Assembly: GCA_027625205.1 (NCBI GenBank)
Contig: JAQBVZ010000037.1
Coordinates: 1 to 7,143 of the forward strand
Direction of reading: 5' to 3'
DNA from: Chloroflexota bacterium
Lineage (GTDB): Bacteria > Chloroflexota > Dehalococcoidia > Lucifugimonadales > Australimonadaceae
DNA: 7,143 bases
Each line of letters begins with the position of its first letter. Within the stretch, counting starts at the first letter, position 1. Below the pieces are notes generated by a model, which worked only from the letters and a program-made list of their open reading frames with translations, searched no databases and was not told where the DNA came from. Of the stretch, positions 1-5,967 are shown in pieces. A program made the translations under genes and the position numbers.

Positions 1-157
1 ATACACCAACAATCCCTAGCTGGATGTTGGTACGCAAGGATGGCTCATCTACCGTGCTCACACCAAATCCTTGCACTAGCATTACGGCAAGGCCGTAGGC
101 AAAGAACCGGTGCAACGATAAGAAGAGATAGATGGATCTTTCGGATTCCCCTGTCAT
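1..157 (-). CDS. N-terminal fragment of a membrane protein (runs off the left edge)
   Basis: An open frame begins with ATG at 157-155 and stays open for 52 codons to the window edge, so only the N-terminus is present. The first ten residues (MTGESERSIY) are polar. A hydrophobic stretch follows at about residues 10-32 (containing RFFAYGLAVMLVQGFGV), then a polar stretch with Asp, Glu and Arg, then a second hydrophobic stretch starting near residue 45 (IQLGIVGV). This pattern fits the start of a polytopic membrane protein. The ATG is preceded by a partial Shine-Dalgarno sequence (AGCAGG, 3 bases upstream), and an in-frame TGA at 169-167 closes the frame just before it. From general resemblance it could be the membrane sensor part of a histidine kinase, but no catalytic domain is visible and this is a guess. 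The gene is divergent from the zinc-ribbon gene at 382. Confidence 0.5.
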   Translation of the reverse strand, partial: MTGESERSIYLFLSLHRFFAYGLAVMLVQGFGVSTVDEPSLRTNIQLGIVGV

Positions 158-381
158 ATACCTGCTTCAACTATCTAAGATGCCTTCATTATGGTAGTAC
201 GCTTCCCATTTGCCAACCAAATTACGACCCTGTAATGGAAATAAGCAGCCATAATGGTCTCGTGTCATCCCCATGCGGGCCAAAATATTGAACGGCGTAG
301 CGGCATCAATGAGCGGCTATTTCCAAGATGGCTATACTGTAAGAGCCGTCATACGGTATATATGAACAAAGCTGATGTCTT
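158..381. other. Intergenic region between two divergent genes
   Basis: This 224-base stretch separates the leftward membrane-protein start (157) from the rightward zinc-ribbon gene (382) and should hold both promoters. It is visibly more AT-rich than the genes to its right. A TATACT hexamer at 333-338 and a TATATATG run at 357-364 are possible -10 elements for the rightward gene, but neither has a convincing -35 partner at normal spacing. On the minus strand, the frame of the left-edge gene is open from 316 to 170 before a TGA at 169-167. The encoded peptide matches nothing I recognise and may be chance. No RNA gene or repeat was seen. Confidence 0.4.
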
Positions 382-1092
382 ATGAAATGTACCCACTGTA
401 GCTTTGACAACCTACCAGGTGTAACGGTCTGCCAAGTCTGTGGCACCCGTCTCACGGGAATAGTCTGTCCGCGTTGCCAATTTGGGAACCAGCCTGACTA
501 CCGCTTCTGTGGCAACTGTGACCAGCCGCTACCTGAGGTGGCGGCCACTTCAGCACGCCCTGCCGTAAGGTTGACCCAGGCGGCCGCCACGCCTCCTCCG
601 GCGCCGCCTTTGGCTGAGTCAACTCCTGCTTCTGCTCCCGTGCCCACACCCAGCGACGGTACTAATAAAGGGCCCTCCTCCATAGCCTTAGTAGGGTTTG
701 GGGCCATCCTTGCTCTGGCCTCTGCGTCTTATCCCTGGTACCTCTTTGGGCTCTATGGGGATACAAATGAGGCCACGCTCTCAGAGGTGTTGCAGGACGG
801 CTGGCAATGGTTCCCCGGTCTGCCGTTGGTACTGATTGCCCTTTCAGCCATCACCTCCACCGTCGTTTCCATGGCAGCCAGCTTGAGCAAAATCCGGCCT
901 TATGTTGCCTTGGGCTCCGGGCTTGTGACCCTTTTCTCCGCCACATGGCTGTGGCAAGGCTACTCGCAGTACCGTACTGGCGACAGCACCGACGGAGTGG
1001 TCCCTGGTACAGGGCCAATGCTCGCCGTGATTGGCGCGATAGTCCTCATAGCGGTGGGGCTCTGGAGCTTGCAGCGCGTCCGTTCCCAGTAA
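382..1092 (+). CDS. Double zinc-ribbon protein with four predicted membrane helices
   Basis: This 236-aa protein starts with two zinc ribbons: Cys pairs at C3/C6 with C17/C20, and C29/C32 with C43/C46, all spaced CxxC. This is the double zinc-ribbon arrangement found at the N-terminus of many bacterial membrane and regulatory proteins. A flexible Ala/Pro/Thr-rich linker spans about residues 54-97. About four hydrophobic segments follow, at roughly 101-122, 146-168, 175-191 and 211-233, and the C-terminus is basic (RVRSQ). The likely picture is a cytoplasmic metal-binding head tethered to a membrane domain. The role is unknown; the ribbon may mediate protein or nucleic-acid contacts. The ATG at 382 puts the first CxxC right after the initiator, which supports this start, although no clear Shine-Dalgarno sequence precedes it. 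No terminator with a T-run follows. Confidence 0.85.
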   Translation: MKCTHCSFDNLPGVTVCQVCGTRLTGIVCPRCQFGNQPDYRFCGNCDQPLPEVAATSARPAVRLTQAAATPPPAPPLAESTPASAPVPTPSDGTNKGPSSIALVGFGAILALASASYPWYLFGLYGDTNEATLSEVLQDGWQWFPGLPLVLIALSAITSTVVSMAASLSKIRPYVALGSGLVTLFSATWLWQGYSQYRTGDSTDGVVPGTGPMLAVIGAIVLIAVGLWSLQRVRSQ

Positions 1093-1198
1093 TCTCACCT
1101 CCTTTTTCTTATTCCTCCCTTTCCAGTCAGCGCATCCGCCGGAATAGCCCATTTGGGTGATTGGCAGCGGGCCTTATGGATTTTAGGCTTCACTGACA

Positions 1199-1223
1199 GG
1201 CATCTCTGGTTGCACCAGAGGCC
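1199..1223. other. Small hairpin in the intergenic region (first of two)
   Basis: CTCTGGT at 1204-1210 pairs perfectly with ACCAGAG at 1214-1220 around a TGC loop. The stem can be extended by GGC/GCC outside a two-base bulge. It has no T-run after it, so it is not a classical terminator. It lies downstream of the zinc-ribbon gene. Confidence 0.4.
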
Positions 1224-1232
1224 TTAATCAGT

Positions 1233-1250
1233 GGCTGTGAGATCACAGCC
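1233..1250. other. Small hairpin / interrupted palindrome (second of two)
   Basis: GGCTGTG at 1233-1239 pairs perfectly with CACAGCC at 1244-1250 around an AGAT loop. It sits 33 bases upstream of the ATG at 1283. It could be an operator palindrome for a dimeric regulator or an RNA hairpin in the leader of the next gene. Sequence alone does not decide between these. Confidence 0.4.
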
Positions 1251-1282
1251 CACACATCTATGTTGTGAGGTATAGACAACCG

Positions 1283-1714
1283 ATGTTACCCAGCCTGAAC
1301 TCCATGGCAACCAGAAGCATCCAGCGTGGCAAAGCAGTTGAACCACACATAAGCACCCTCTCAAGGTTGGTCTGGCCATGGCATGATGCGTTACTAGTAC
1401 CACTTGCGGCGCTATTGGCCGCGTTGGACCTCATCAGCACCTACTTCCTGCTGGAGCACAGCAACAAACCCTATGTGTATGAGAGCGGGCCTTTAGCTCG
1501 ATGGGCGCTAAGCATTGCCGGGTTCAATGGCCTCTATGTCATGGATGCGGCGGCAGTGGCCTTCCTGTGCACCGTCGCCACGGTCGCTCGGCTGTTTTAC
1601 GCACGCCTAGGTCTAAGCGGCTTTGCGCGCGCGGCTTACGTGCTGACCTTGGTGCCATACACCATCACCGTGTTCGCCGCAGTGGTGAACAACGTCCTGC
1701 TCACGGTCATCTAA
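1283..1714 (+). CDS. Small three-helix membrane protein, DUF5658-like
   Basis: This 143-aa protein has a polar basic N-terminus (about residues 1-35) and three hydrophobic segments at about 37-57, 83-104 and 116-141. The first helix ends in a DLISTYFLLE motif and is followed by YESGPLARW. That resembles the D..T...L and E.(N/G)PL pattern of the DUF5658 family of small membrane proteins, whose function is unknown. The third helix ends in VVNNVLLTVI. A GTG start at 1265 would add six residues but has no ribosome site. I chose the ATG at 1283 because a GAGG lies about 12 bases upstream, a long but usable spacing; an ATG at 1304 is also possible. Two hairpins lie just upstream. The family assignment is from memory of the motif and is moderate; the membrane topology is clear. 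Confidence 0.65.
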   Translation: MLPSLNSMATRSIQRGKAVEPHISTLSRLVWPWHDALLVPLAALLAALDLISTYFLLEHSNKPYVYESGPLARWALSIAGFNGLYVMDAAAVAFLCTVATVARLFYARLGLSGFARAAYVLTLVPYTITVFAAVVNNVLLTVI

Positions 1715-1809
1715 AGCACTGCACGTTTCCATAGCAAAACACCACCCACCGTTGTATCCTGACACCCGGCGCTAGGATGTGGGGCACGCTCCATGCCAGC
1801 ACAGCCGAT

Positions 1810-1815
1810 GGAGGG
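1810..1815 (+). promoter_or_regulatory. Ribosome binding site deciding the start at 1820
   Basis: GGAGGG lies four bases before the ATG at 1820. It falls inside the longer reading frame that would begin at 1793, which favours the shorter protein starting MTTPQG. Confidence 0.6.
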
Positions 1816-1819
1816 CGAA

Positions 1820-2143
1820 ATGACCACACCACAGGGAGCAGTCCGGCACAGGGCGCAAGAGCTCATGTTGGACGGCCTCCGTACCATCAGAGAAGAGATA
1901 CCGGACGGAACAGTGGATCAAGCGATTATTGAAGCCATTGACGGCTGTATAGAGAGCCTTATACCCATGCATGGGTTCGGCGTACCCAACGCCACTGCCA
2001 GGCTCAGCGTGATAGCCCACGCCTTGCAGGTACTAGCCGACGGCCTTATTCCTTACGTCACTATTGAAAACACAACCCCTCTTGAGCCAATAGCCTCCGC
2101 TTGCGGCAGCGTAGCGAAGCAACTCAAGGCGCAGATCAAATAG
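1820..2143 (+). CDS. Hypothetical protein, 107 aa, coupled to the hydrolase-fold gene
   Basis: I do not recognise this protein. It is soluble-looking, with no signal peptide or membrane segment, and probably mostly helical. An acidic, amphipathic N-terminal half (about residues 10-47, including REEIPDG and a run rich in Ile, Glu and Asp) is followed by MHGFGVPNATARL and a second helical half ending in a basic tail (AKQLKAQIK). It has two cysteines (near 43 and 94) that form no motif. The start at 1820 is chosen for the strong ribosome site; 1793 and 1808 are in-frame alternatives. Its TAG stop (2141-2143) overlaps the AGGAGG that serves the next gene, so the two are almost certainly co-transcribed and translationally coupled. 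A possible weak promoter lies upstream (TTGTAT at 1752, TAGGAT at 1773, 15-base spacer). The pairing suggests a function shared with the hydrolase-fold protein. Confidence 0.7.
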   Translation: MTTPQGAVRHRAQELMLDGLRTIREEIPDGTVDQAIIEAIDGCIESLIPMHGFGVPNATARLSVIAHALQVLADGLIPYVTIENTTPLEPIASACGSVAKQLKAQIK

Positions 2144-2147
2144 GAGG
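2142..2147 (+). promoter_or_regulatory. Ribosome binding site overlapping the upstream stop codon
   Basis: AGGAGG, a perfect Shine-Dalgarno core, lies six bases before the ATG at 2154. Its first two bases are the last two bases of the TAG that ends the 107-aa gene. This arrangement is typical of translational coupling. Confidence 0.8.
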
Positions 2148-2153
2148 CTCACA

Positions 2154-2900
2154 ATGCCAACGCAAAACGTTAACGGGCATGACATGTACTACGAGGAAGA
2201 GGGTAGCGGCGACGCTCTTGTGATGATCTACGGTTCAGTGGATGGCAGCGCCCAAATCTTCACCCCTCATCTTCCTGAGCTCTCCAAGGACTTCCACCTA
2301 CTATTGCCTGACCTCCGCGGGCTTGGGCGCAGCGCCCACGTCCATGACATGGAGCCGTCAGCATGGGTGGATGACCTTGGCGGTCTGCTTGACGCCCTGG
2401 GCATTCAATCAGCGCACATCTACGGCGGTGCCATGGGCTCCCGGCCCGCGTTGCGTTTTGCCCTGGACCACCCAGGCCGCGTCAAGTCCCTCACTGTGGA
2501 CTGGGCAATCCTAGCCAACGACGACGACTCGGACAGGCAGGCCATAGGAAACTTTGGCGCCAGCGTTCCACCAGACCGCGCCGCCAACCTCAAAGAGCAC
2601 CACGGTGACGACTGGGCTGAGGTCTCGGACTTTTACCTGCGCCTGCGTACGTCTGAAACCTTCAAGCAGTACTACGACCTCCGTGAGAGCTCCAAGGGCA
2701 TCACCGCGCCCACGTTAGTGCTCCGTGGCGACACTGACGCCAACCCGGAGATCCATCCGTTGTCTCACTCCATCTTGGCTCACCAAAACATAGCGAACTC
2801 CTGGCTGAAGATTTACCCCCACTTCAGGGGAAACGTGGCCAGGCTCCTTCAAGAGGACTTCCGCGCCCTTTTCCGAGAGTTCGTAGCGTCATTGGGCTAG
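2154..2900 (+). CDS. Alpha/beta-hydrolase-fold protein lacking its catalytic Ser and His (probable pseudoenzyme)
   Basis: This 248-aa protein has the length and layout of a single-domain alpha/beta hydrolase: an N-terminal strand pair (VNGHDMYYEEEGSG), a strand-loop at LVMIYGS, the PDLRGLGRS stretch at about residues 52-60, a nucleophile-elbow region at 88-97, a cap region, a late strand with LVLRGDTD (188-195), and a C-terminal helix. The fold is clear but the catalytic residues are not. The elbow reads GGAMGS, with Ala93 where family members have the nucleophile Ser in GxSxG. The catalytic His position reads RGN with Gly226 (relatives read GHN), and only His223 lies nearby. The usual HG before the oxyanion loop is Tyr26-Gly27. 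The acid Asp195 is kept. The reading frame is intact and well-formed, so this is not a decayed gene. A binding, scaffold or non-serine role is more likely than esterase-type hydrolysis. It follows the 107-aa gene by 10 bases and ends just before a strong terminator. Confidence 0.85.
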   Translation: MPTQNVNGHDMYYEEEGSGDALVMIYGSVDGSAQIFTPHLPELSKDFHLLLPDLRGLGRSAHVHDMEPSAWVDDLGGLLDALGIQSAHIYGGAMGSRPALRFALDHPGRVKSLTVDWAILANDDDSDRQAIGNFGASVPPDRAANLKEHHGDDWAEVSDFYLRLRTSETFKQYYDLRESSKGITAPTLVLRGDTDANPEIHPLSHSILAHQNIANSWLKIYPHFRGNVARLLQEDFRALFREFVASLG

Positions 2901-2915
2901 CGCTCTACCAACGTA

Positions 2916-2955
2916 AAAAAGAAAGGCCCCACACATGTGTTGGGCCTTTCTTTTT
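2916..2955. terminator. Bidirectional intrinsic terminator
   Basis: A perfect 14-bp stem joins 2916-2929 (AAAAAGAAAGGCCC) and 2942-2955 (its reverse complement). It has a GC core, with an A-run on the left and a T-run on the right, so it can stop transcription from either side. It lies between the convergent hydrolase-fold gene (ends 2900) and the leftward operon (ends 2992). The 12-base loop contains its own perfect palindrome, ACACATGTGT (2931-2940). Confidence 0.9.
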
Positions 2956-2991
2956 GCACTCTATCTGGGGGGATTGATATCCCTGACACCT

Positions 2992-4023
2992 TTACGCGGT
3001 TGTAAATGCGCAGTTGCACCAGTTGGAGTTGAAGACGTAGTGAGTCTCAAAGTCAGTCCATTTGAGCTTGGCTCCCAACTCCGTCATAGCACCAGCCAAA
3101 GCCACCCAGCAGACCAGCTCCCACCAGGCGTGCTCCTCCATCTCCTCATAGGTGAAGCGGTTGGCCCACTCAGTGAACTTACCAGTGGCCCATTCTTCAT
3201 CATGCAGTTTCTGGTCAGCAGCCACGTCCGGGTTCACCCAGGAGCGTTCCCAGCTCGTGTTGTTGGCGTGGGACCAGCCAACGCCAGCCACCAGGGCCAC
3301 GCGGTATGGGCTCGCCTTGAGGACCCGTGCTGTGGCCCGTCCCAACTCAAACGCCCGCTTGGTGGACATTGGCATGACCGCAGTGTCAAAGTTGGGCTCC
3401 AGACCGTCTGGTCCGCGCTCACGCAGGCCAAAGGGGTCAATGGACACCGGCACTATGGGGTACTTGTAGTCCAAGTTGTTCCAAGAGAGGTGAGTTGTAA
3501 CGCCACGAAAGGTATGGGCCAGACCCTGTGGGTGCAACGGCTCCAATGCGTAGGTGGGATCAAACCCCTCCTTCTGCAAGCCTTTTACAAGATGCAAGGC
3601 GCCTTCCTTGTGGCCCTTCAGCGTCACCACTCTGTCAAGGTCCTGGTCTTTAAAGAACGTGAGGCCTGGCTTGATGTCCACCGTGTCGTACGCTTGGACC
3701 CAGAATTGCGGAACAGAGAAGTTCTTCAGGCTCTCTCGCTGGTCCTTGGACCAGATAAGCACAAAGTCAGGGTTGAAGGCGTCCAGTTCATCATTCAGCT
3801 TGGAGTAGAAGCCGCCCTGGCGCTCACGAGCTATCTGACCAGTGACCAGAGCTTCGTCGTCTGACCATTCCTTCTGCATGGCTTCAGGCCAGTTGGCCGG
3901 GTTTGTTGCAGCGGGTTTGACGTGGATGCCGCCCAAGTTGTCCCTGAAGGGCCCAGGCATGTTGGGGTCAGCGGTCCGCATACGTGGGTAGTCTGTGGTT
4001 CCGAGTCCGAGTATCTCTCCCAT
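2992..4023 (-). CDS. LigB-fold class III extradiol dioxygenase-like protein with altered metal-ligand positions
   Basis: This 343-aa protein resembles the LigB family of class III extradiol ring-cleavage dioxygenases, non-heme Fe(II) enzymes that open catechol-type rings. It opens with MGEILGLGTTDYP, has a strand-turn FVLIWSKDQ (about 87-95), LAHTF (168-172), GVGWSHANN (247-255) and a C-terminal AWWELVCWVALAGAM (299-313). By comparison with LigB from Sphingobium, His252 matches the active-site His195, His170 matches His127, and Glu302 matches the Fe ligand Glu242. The two N-terminal His ligands of LigB (His12, His61) align with Asp11 and Gln95. From memory, Gln at the second site is common in a LigB-like subfamily with a GDDQ-type motif, so Asp11 is the real oddity. 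The ATG at 4023 is chosen over an ATG at 4050 because AGGAGG sits four bases before it. It is the last gene of the transporter operon. Ring-cleaving activity is uncertain. Confidence 0.75.
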   Translation of the reverse strand: MGEILGLGTTDYPRMRTADPNMPGPFRDNLGGIHVKPAATNPANWPEAMQKEWSDDEALVTGQIARERQGGFYSKLNDELDAFNPDFVLIWSKDQRESLKNFSVPQFWVQAYDTVDIKPGLTFFKDQDLDRVVTLKGHKEGALHLVKGLQKEGFDPTYALEPLHPQGLAHTFRGVTTHLSWNNLDYKYPIVPVSIDPFGLRERGPDGLEPNFDTAVMPMSTKRAFELGRATARVLKASPYRVALVAGVGWSHANNTSWERSWVNPDVAADQKLHDEEWATGKFTEWANRFTYEEMEEHAWWELVCWVALAGAMTELGAKLKWTDFETHYVFNSNWCNCAFTTA

Positions 4024-4027
4024 ATTC

Positions 4028-4033
4028 CCTCCT
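4028..4033 (-). promoter_or_regulatory. Ribosome binding site of the LigB-like gene
   Basis: On the minus strand AGGAGG (4033-4028) stands four bases before the ATG at 4023. It shows that the in-frame ATG at 4050 is not the likely start. Confidence 0.75.
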
Positions 4034-4041
4034 GTTGTTTC

Positions 4042-4060
4042 TGAGGCCAATGGAGCCTCA
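4042..4060 (-). other. Weak hairpin between the permease and LigB-like genes
   Basis: TGAGGC (4042-4047) and GCCTCA (4055-4060) form a 6-bp stem with a 7-base loop in the 70-base gap between the two leftward genes, just before the ribosome site. No T-run follows it in the leftward direction, so it is not a terminator for the operon. It may be chance or a minor processing or stability element. Confidence 0.25.
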
Positions 4061-4093
4061 TTTTAGAGTCGCCAGTGCGTGACCGGCGTGCGC

Positions 4094-5851
4094 CTAATGC
4101 TGGCCTACAGACTTCAGGAGCCATCGGCGGCCCATGAACACTGCGACAAGGTTGAAAGCAATCAAGATTACCATGAGCGCTGCGGCTGAGGAGAGGTCTC
4201 CCTGCTCCCAGCGACTGAAGATGATATTGCCAAATAGGAGCGTGCTCCCGCTGGCCAACAGCAATGGCACGGAGAAGTCCTTGGAAACGTGCACCAGTAT
4301 GTACAGCCATCCATTGATGAACGCTGGTATCAGCAATCTCAAGTTAATCCGGAAGAACGTCACCACTCTGCTGGCGCCGCTGGTAAGGGCTGCTTCCTCC
4401 AATTCAGTGGAGACCTGAAGCTGGGCCGCGTGCATGAGCCTGGTGCCAAAGGCCACATACCGGAAGACATAGGCCAGTACCAAAAGAGCCAGCGTACCGT
4501 AGAGGGGCGTGCCAATGAACAGCAGCAACATGGCCGTGGAGGAGATGGTGCCAGGCACCGCCAGCGGCATGAAGGCTATCACATTGACGCTTCGGGTTAC
4601 GGGGCCAGGCATCCGCACCACCAACCAACCCAAAAAGCTGACCAGGAACATGGTGCCGAACGAAGCGGCAACAGACACAATTATCGTATTCATAAAGAAC
4701 CGGCCAGCGAAGCGCCAGTCAAATATGTATGTGTAATTTGAGAAGGTCCATTGCAGATACTCGAAGTTCGCCGAAACGTATGGCTGGTAGAACTCCAATA
4801 AGCTGGCGTACAACAGCACGCCAAAGGGCAATATGACCTTGATGATGAGGTACAGGGCAAAGAACCCAACAGCTACCCACTTGAACCTGCCAAGTTTCAG
4901 CATGCGTGGCCGGTAGCCCTTACCCGTCATCACCGCGTATTTGGACGCGCTGCGCACAAGGTAGAGGTATGCAGTGACCCCAAAGGTCCCGATGACCAGC
5001 GCAAAGACCCCCAGGGTGGCTGGCAGACCGTAGTCCACCTGTCCCGCAACCTCTCCGTTCACCAACCGCAGAATACGGACGCTGATGGTCTCAATGCCAG
5101 CGGTAAGACCCAATGCCAGGGGCAATTCCAGTGACTCAATAGCCACAATGAAGAAGAAGATGCCCACGGCAAAGGTGCCGGGCCGCATCAATGGCAGTGT
5201 CACTCGTGTCAACGTCTTAAGTCGCCCTGCTCCTGAAACTGCTGCGGCCTCTTCCAGCGTGGGGTCCATATTTCTCAAAACACTTATCAGGAACAGCCAC
5301 ATAGACGGCGCAAGACCAATGGCGCCCGCAAAGATGAGCCCACCCATGGAGAATATGTTGATTGGGCCGTCCAGTGAGGTGCTGTTAACCAACTCTCTCC
5401 ACCAGACGTTCAGCATGCCGGCCCGTGGTCCAAGCAGCAAAATCCACCCAAGGCCTGTTGCAAAAACAGGCGTGGACATGGGGATGAAAAGCATCATGTA
5501 CGTTTGGTTCCGGAACGGCATGTCAGTGCGTTCCGTTAAGTAAGCCATGATTCCGGCAAGGGGCAGTCCAAATGCCAGGGTGCCCGCGGCAAAGACCAAG
5601 GTGTCGGTAATGGTACGCTGGAGGGCGGGGTCTTCCAGTATCTTGCGATAAGAATCAAGGACAAAGGGGCCGGACTCCAGAGGGTAAACGCCCACTGGCC
5701 GGAATGAAGCAAATATCAAGGTCACAATGGGGCCAACCACGAGCAGCAACAATATGACTAGCCCAATTAGAGGAACGTAGACACGTGGCTGTGTAAACCG
5801 GTTCCAAGCAACACGAGAACCAGATGTTCTCGAGGCTACGATATTTGCCAT
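4094..5851 (-). CDS. ABC transporter permease, two fused MetI-type domains (FbpB/AfuB/ThiP-like)
   Basis: This 585-aa inner-membrane protein carries two binding-protein-dependent transport permease domains in one chain, about residues 1-300 and 325-585, as in the ferric iron, thiamine and phosphonate permeases. Each domain has the cytoplasmic EAA loop that docks to the ATPase: EEAAAVSGAGR... ending in LPLMRPG (200-225) and EEAALTSGASR... ending in LLIP (485-509). About twelve hydrophobic segments are visible, the first at 25-48. A single chain with both halves needs only an ATPase dimer and a binding protein. The binding protein lies directly upstream and no ATPase is in the window. A GTG at 5881 and an ATG at 5857 are in-frame alternatives. 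I chose the ATG at 5851 because GGAGG lies nine bases upstream, against three for 5857. The transported substrate cannot be read from the permease. Confidence 0.93.
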   Translation of the reverse strand: MANIVASRTSGSRVAWNRFTQPRVYVPLIGLVILLLLVVGPIVTLIFASFRPVGVYPLESGPFVLDSYRKILEDPALQRTITDTLVFAAGTLAFGLPLAGIMAYLTERTDMPFRNQTYMMLFIPMSTPVFATGLGWILLLGPRAGMLNVWWRELVNSTSLDGPINIFSMGGLIFAGAIGLAPSMWLFLISVLRNMDPTLEEAAAVSGAGRLKTLTRVTLPLMRPGTFAVGIFFFIVAIESLELPLALGLTAGIETISVRILRLVNGEVAGQVDYGLPATLGVFALVIGTFGVTAYLYLVRSASKYAVMTGKGYRPRMLKLGRFKWVAVGFFALYLIIKVILPFGVLLYASLLEFYQPYVSANFEYLQWTFSNYTYIFDWRFAGRFFMNTIIVSVAASFGTMFLVSFLGWLVVRMPGPVTRSVNVIAFMPLAVPGTISSTAMLLLFIGTPLYGTLALLVLAYVFRYVAFGTRLMHAAQLQVSTELEEAALTSGASRVVTFFRINLRLLIPAFINGWLYILVHVSKDFSVPLLLASGSTLLFGNIIFSRWEQGDLSSAAALMVILIAFNLVAVFMGRRWLLKSVGQH

Positions 5852-5858
5852 GTCCATT

Positions 5859-5865
5859 CCCCTCC
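5859..5865 (-). promoter_or_regulatory. Ribosome binding site of the permease gene
   Basis: On the minus strand this reads GGAGGGG. The GGAGG core is nine bases before the ATG at 5851 and three before the ATG at 5857, so one of these two is the real start rather than the GTG at 5881. Confidence 0.65.
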
Positions 5866-5920
5866 GGGAGAACTCCCCCACTGCACGGCCTATCTGGCCC
5901 TCAAAGGTTCACAAAAGAGT

Positions 5921-5955
5921 GTGCCCCCCTGACCTACTTTTGGTCAGGGGGGCAC
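5921..5955 (-). terminator. Strong hairpin between binding-protein and permease genes
   Basis: GTGCCCCCCTGACC (5921-5934) pairs perfectly with 5942-5955, giving a 14-bp GC-rich stem with a 7-base loop. Going leftward it starts 12 bases after the binding-protein stop codon and is followed by CTCTTTTG, a short imperfect T-run. This fits a partial terminator or an mRNA-stabilising hairpin that leaves more binding-protein message than permease message. Confidence 0.7.
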
Positions 5956-5967
5956 AACACTCACTGT

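Noticed and set aside
40..291. 83-aa plus-strand open frame at the left
   Set aside because: Its composition is unlike a folded protein, it has no ribosome site, and it overlaps the leftward frame that encodes a convincing membrane N-terminus.
1234..1249. CRP/FNR-like site (TGTGA and TCACA half-sites)
   Set aside because: The half-sites are separated by two bases instead of six, so the spacing is wrong for CRP. It is listed only as a palindrome/hairpin.
2935..3864. Long 309-aa plus-strand open frame
   Set aside because: It lies wholly antisense to the LigB-like gene, starts inside the terminator hairpin and has no ribosome site. The minus-strand protein shows recognisable family motifs, so this frame is a shadow.
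4024..4050. ATG at 4050 as start of the LigB-like gene
   Set aside because: The nine added residues cover the AGGAGG at 4028-4033, and family members begin at the MGEI-type strand.
5852..5881. GTG start at 5881 for the permease
   Set aside because: The extension would encode the ribosome site itself (GGAGGGG at 5859-5865). The ATGs at 5851 or 5857 fit that site.
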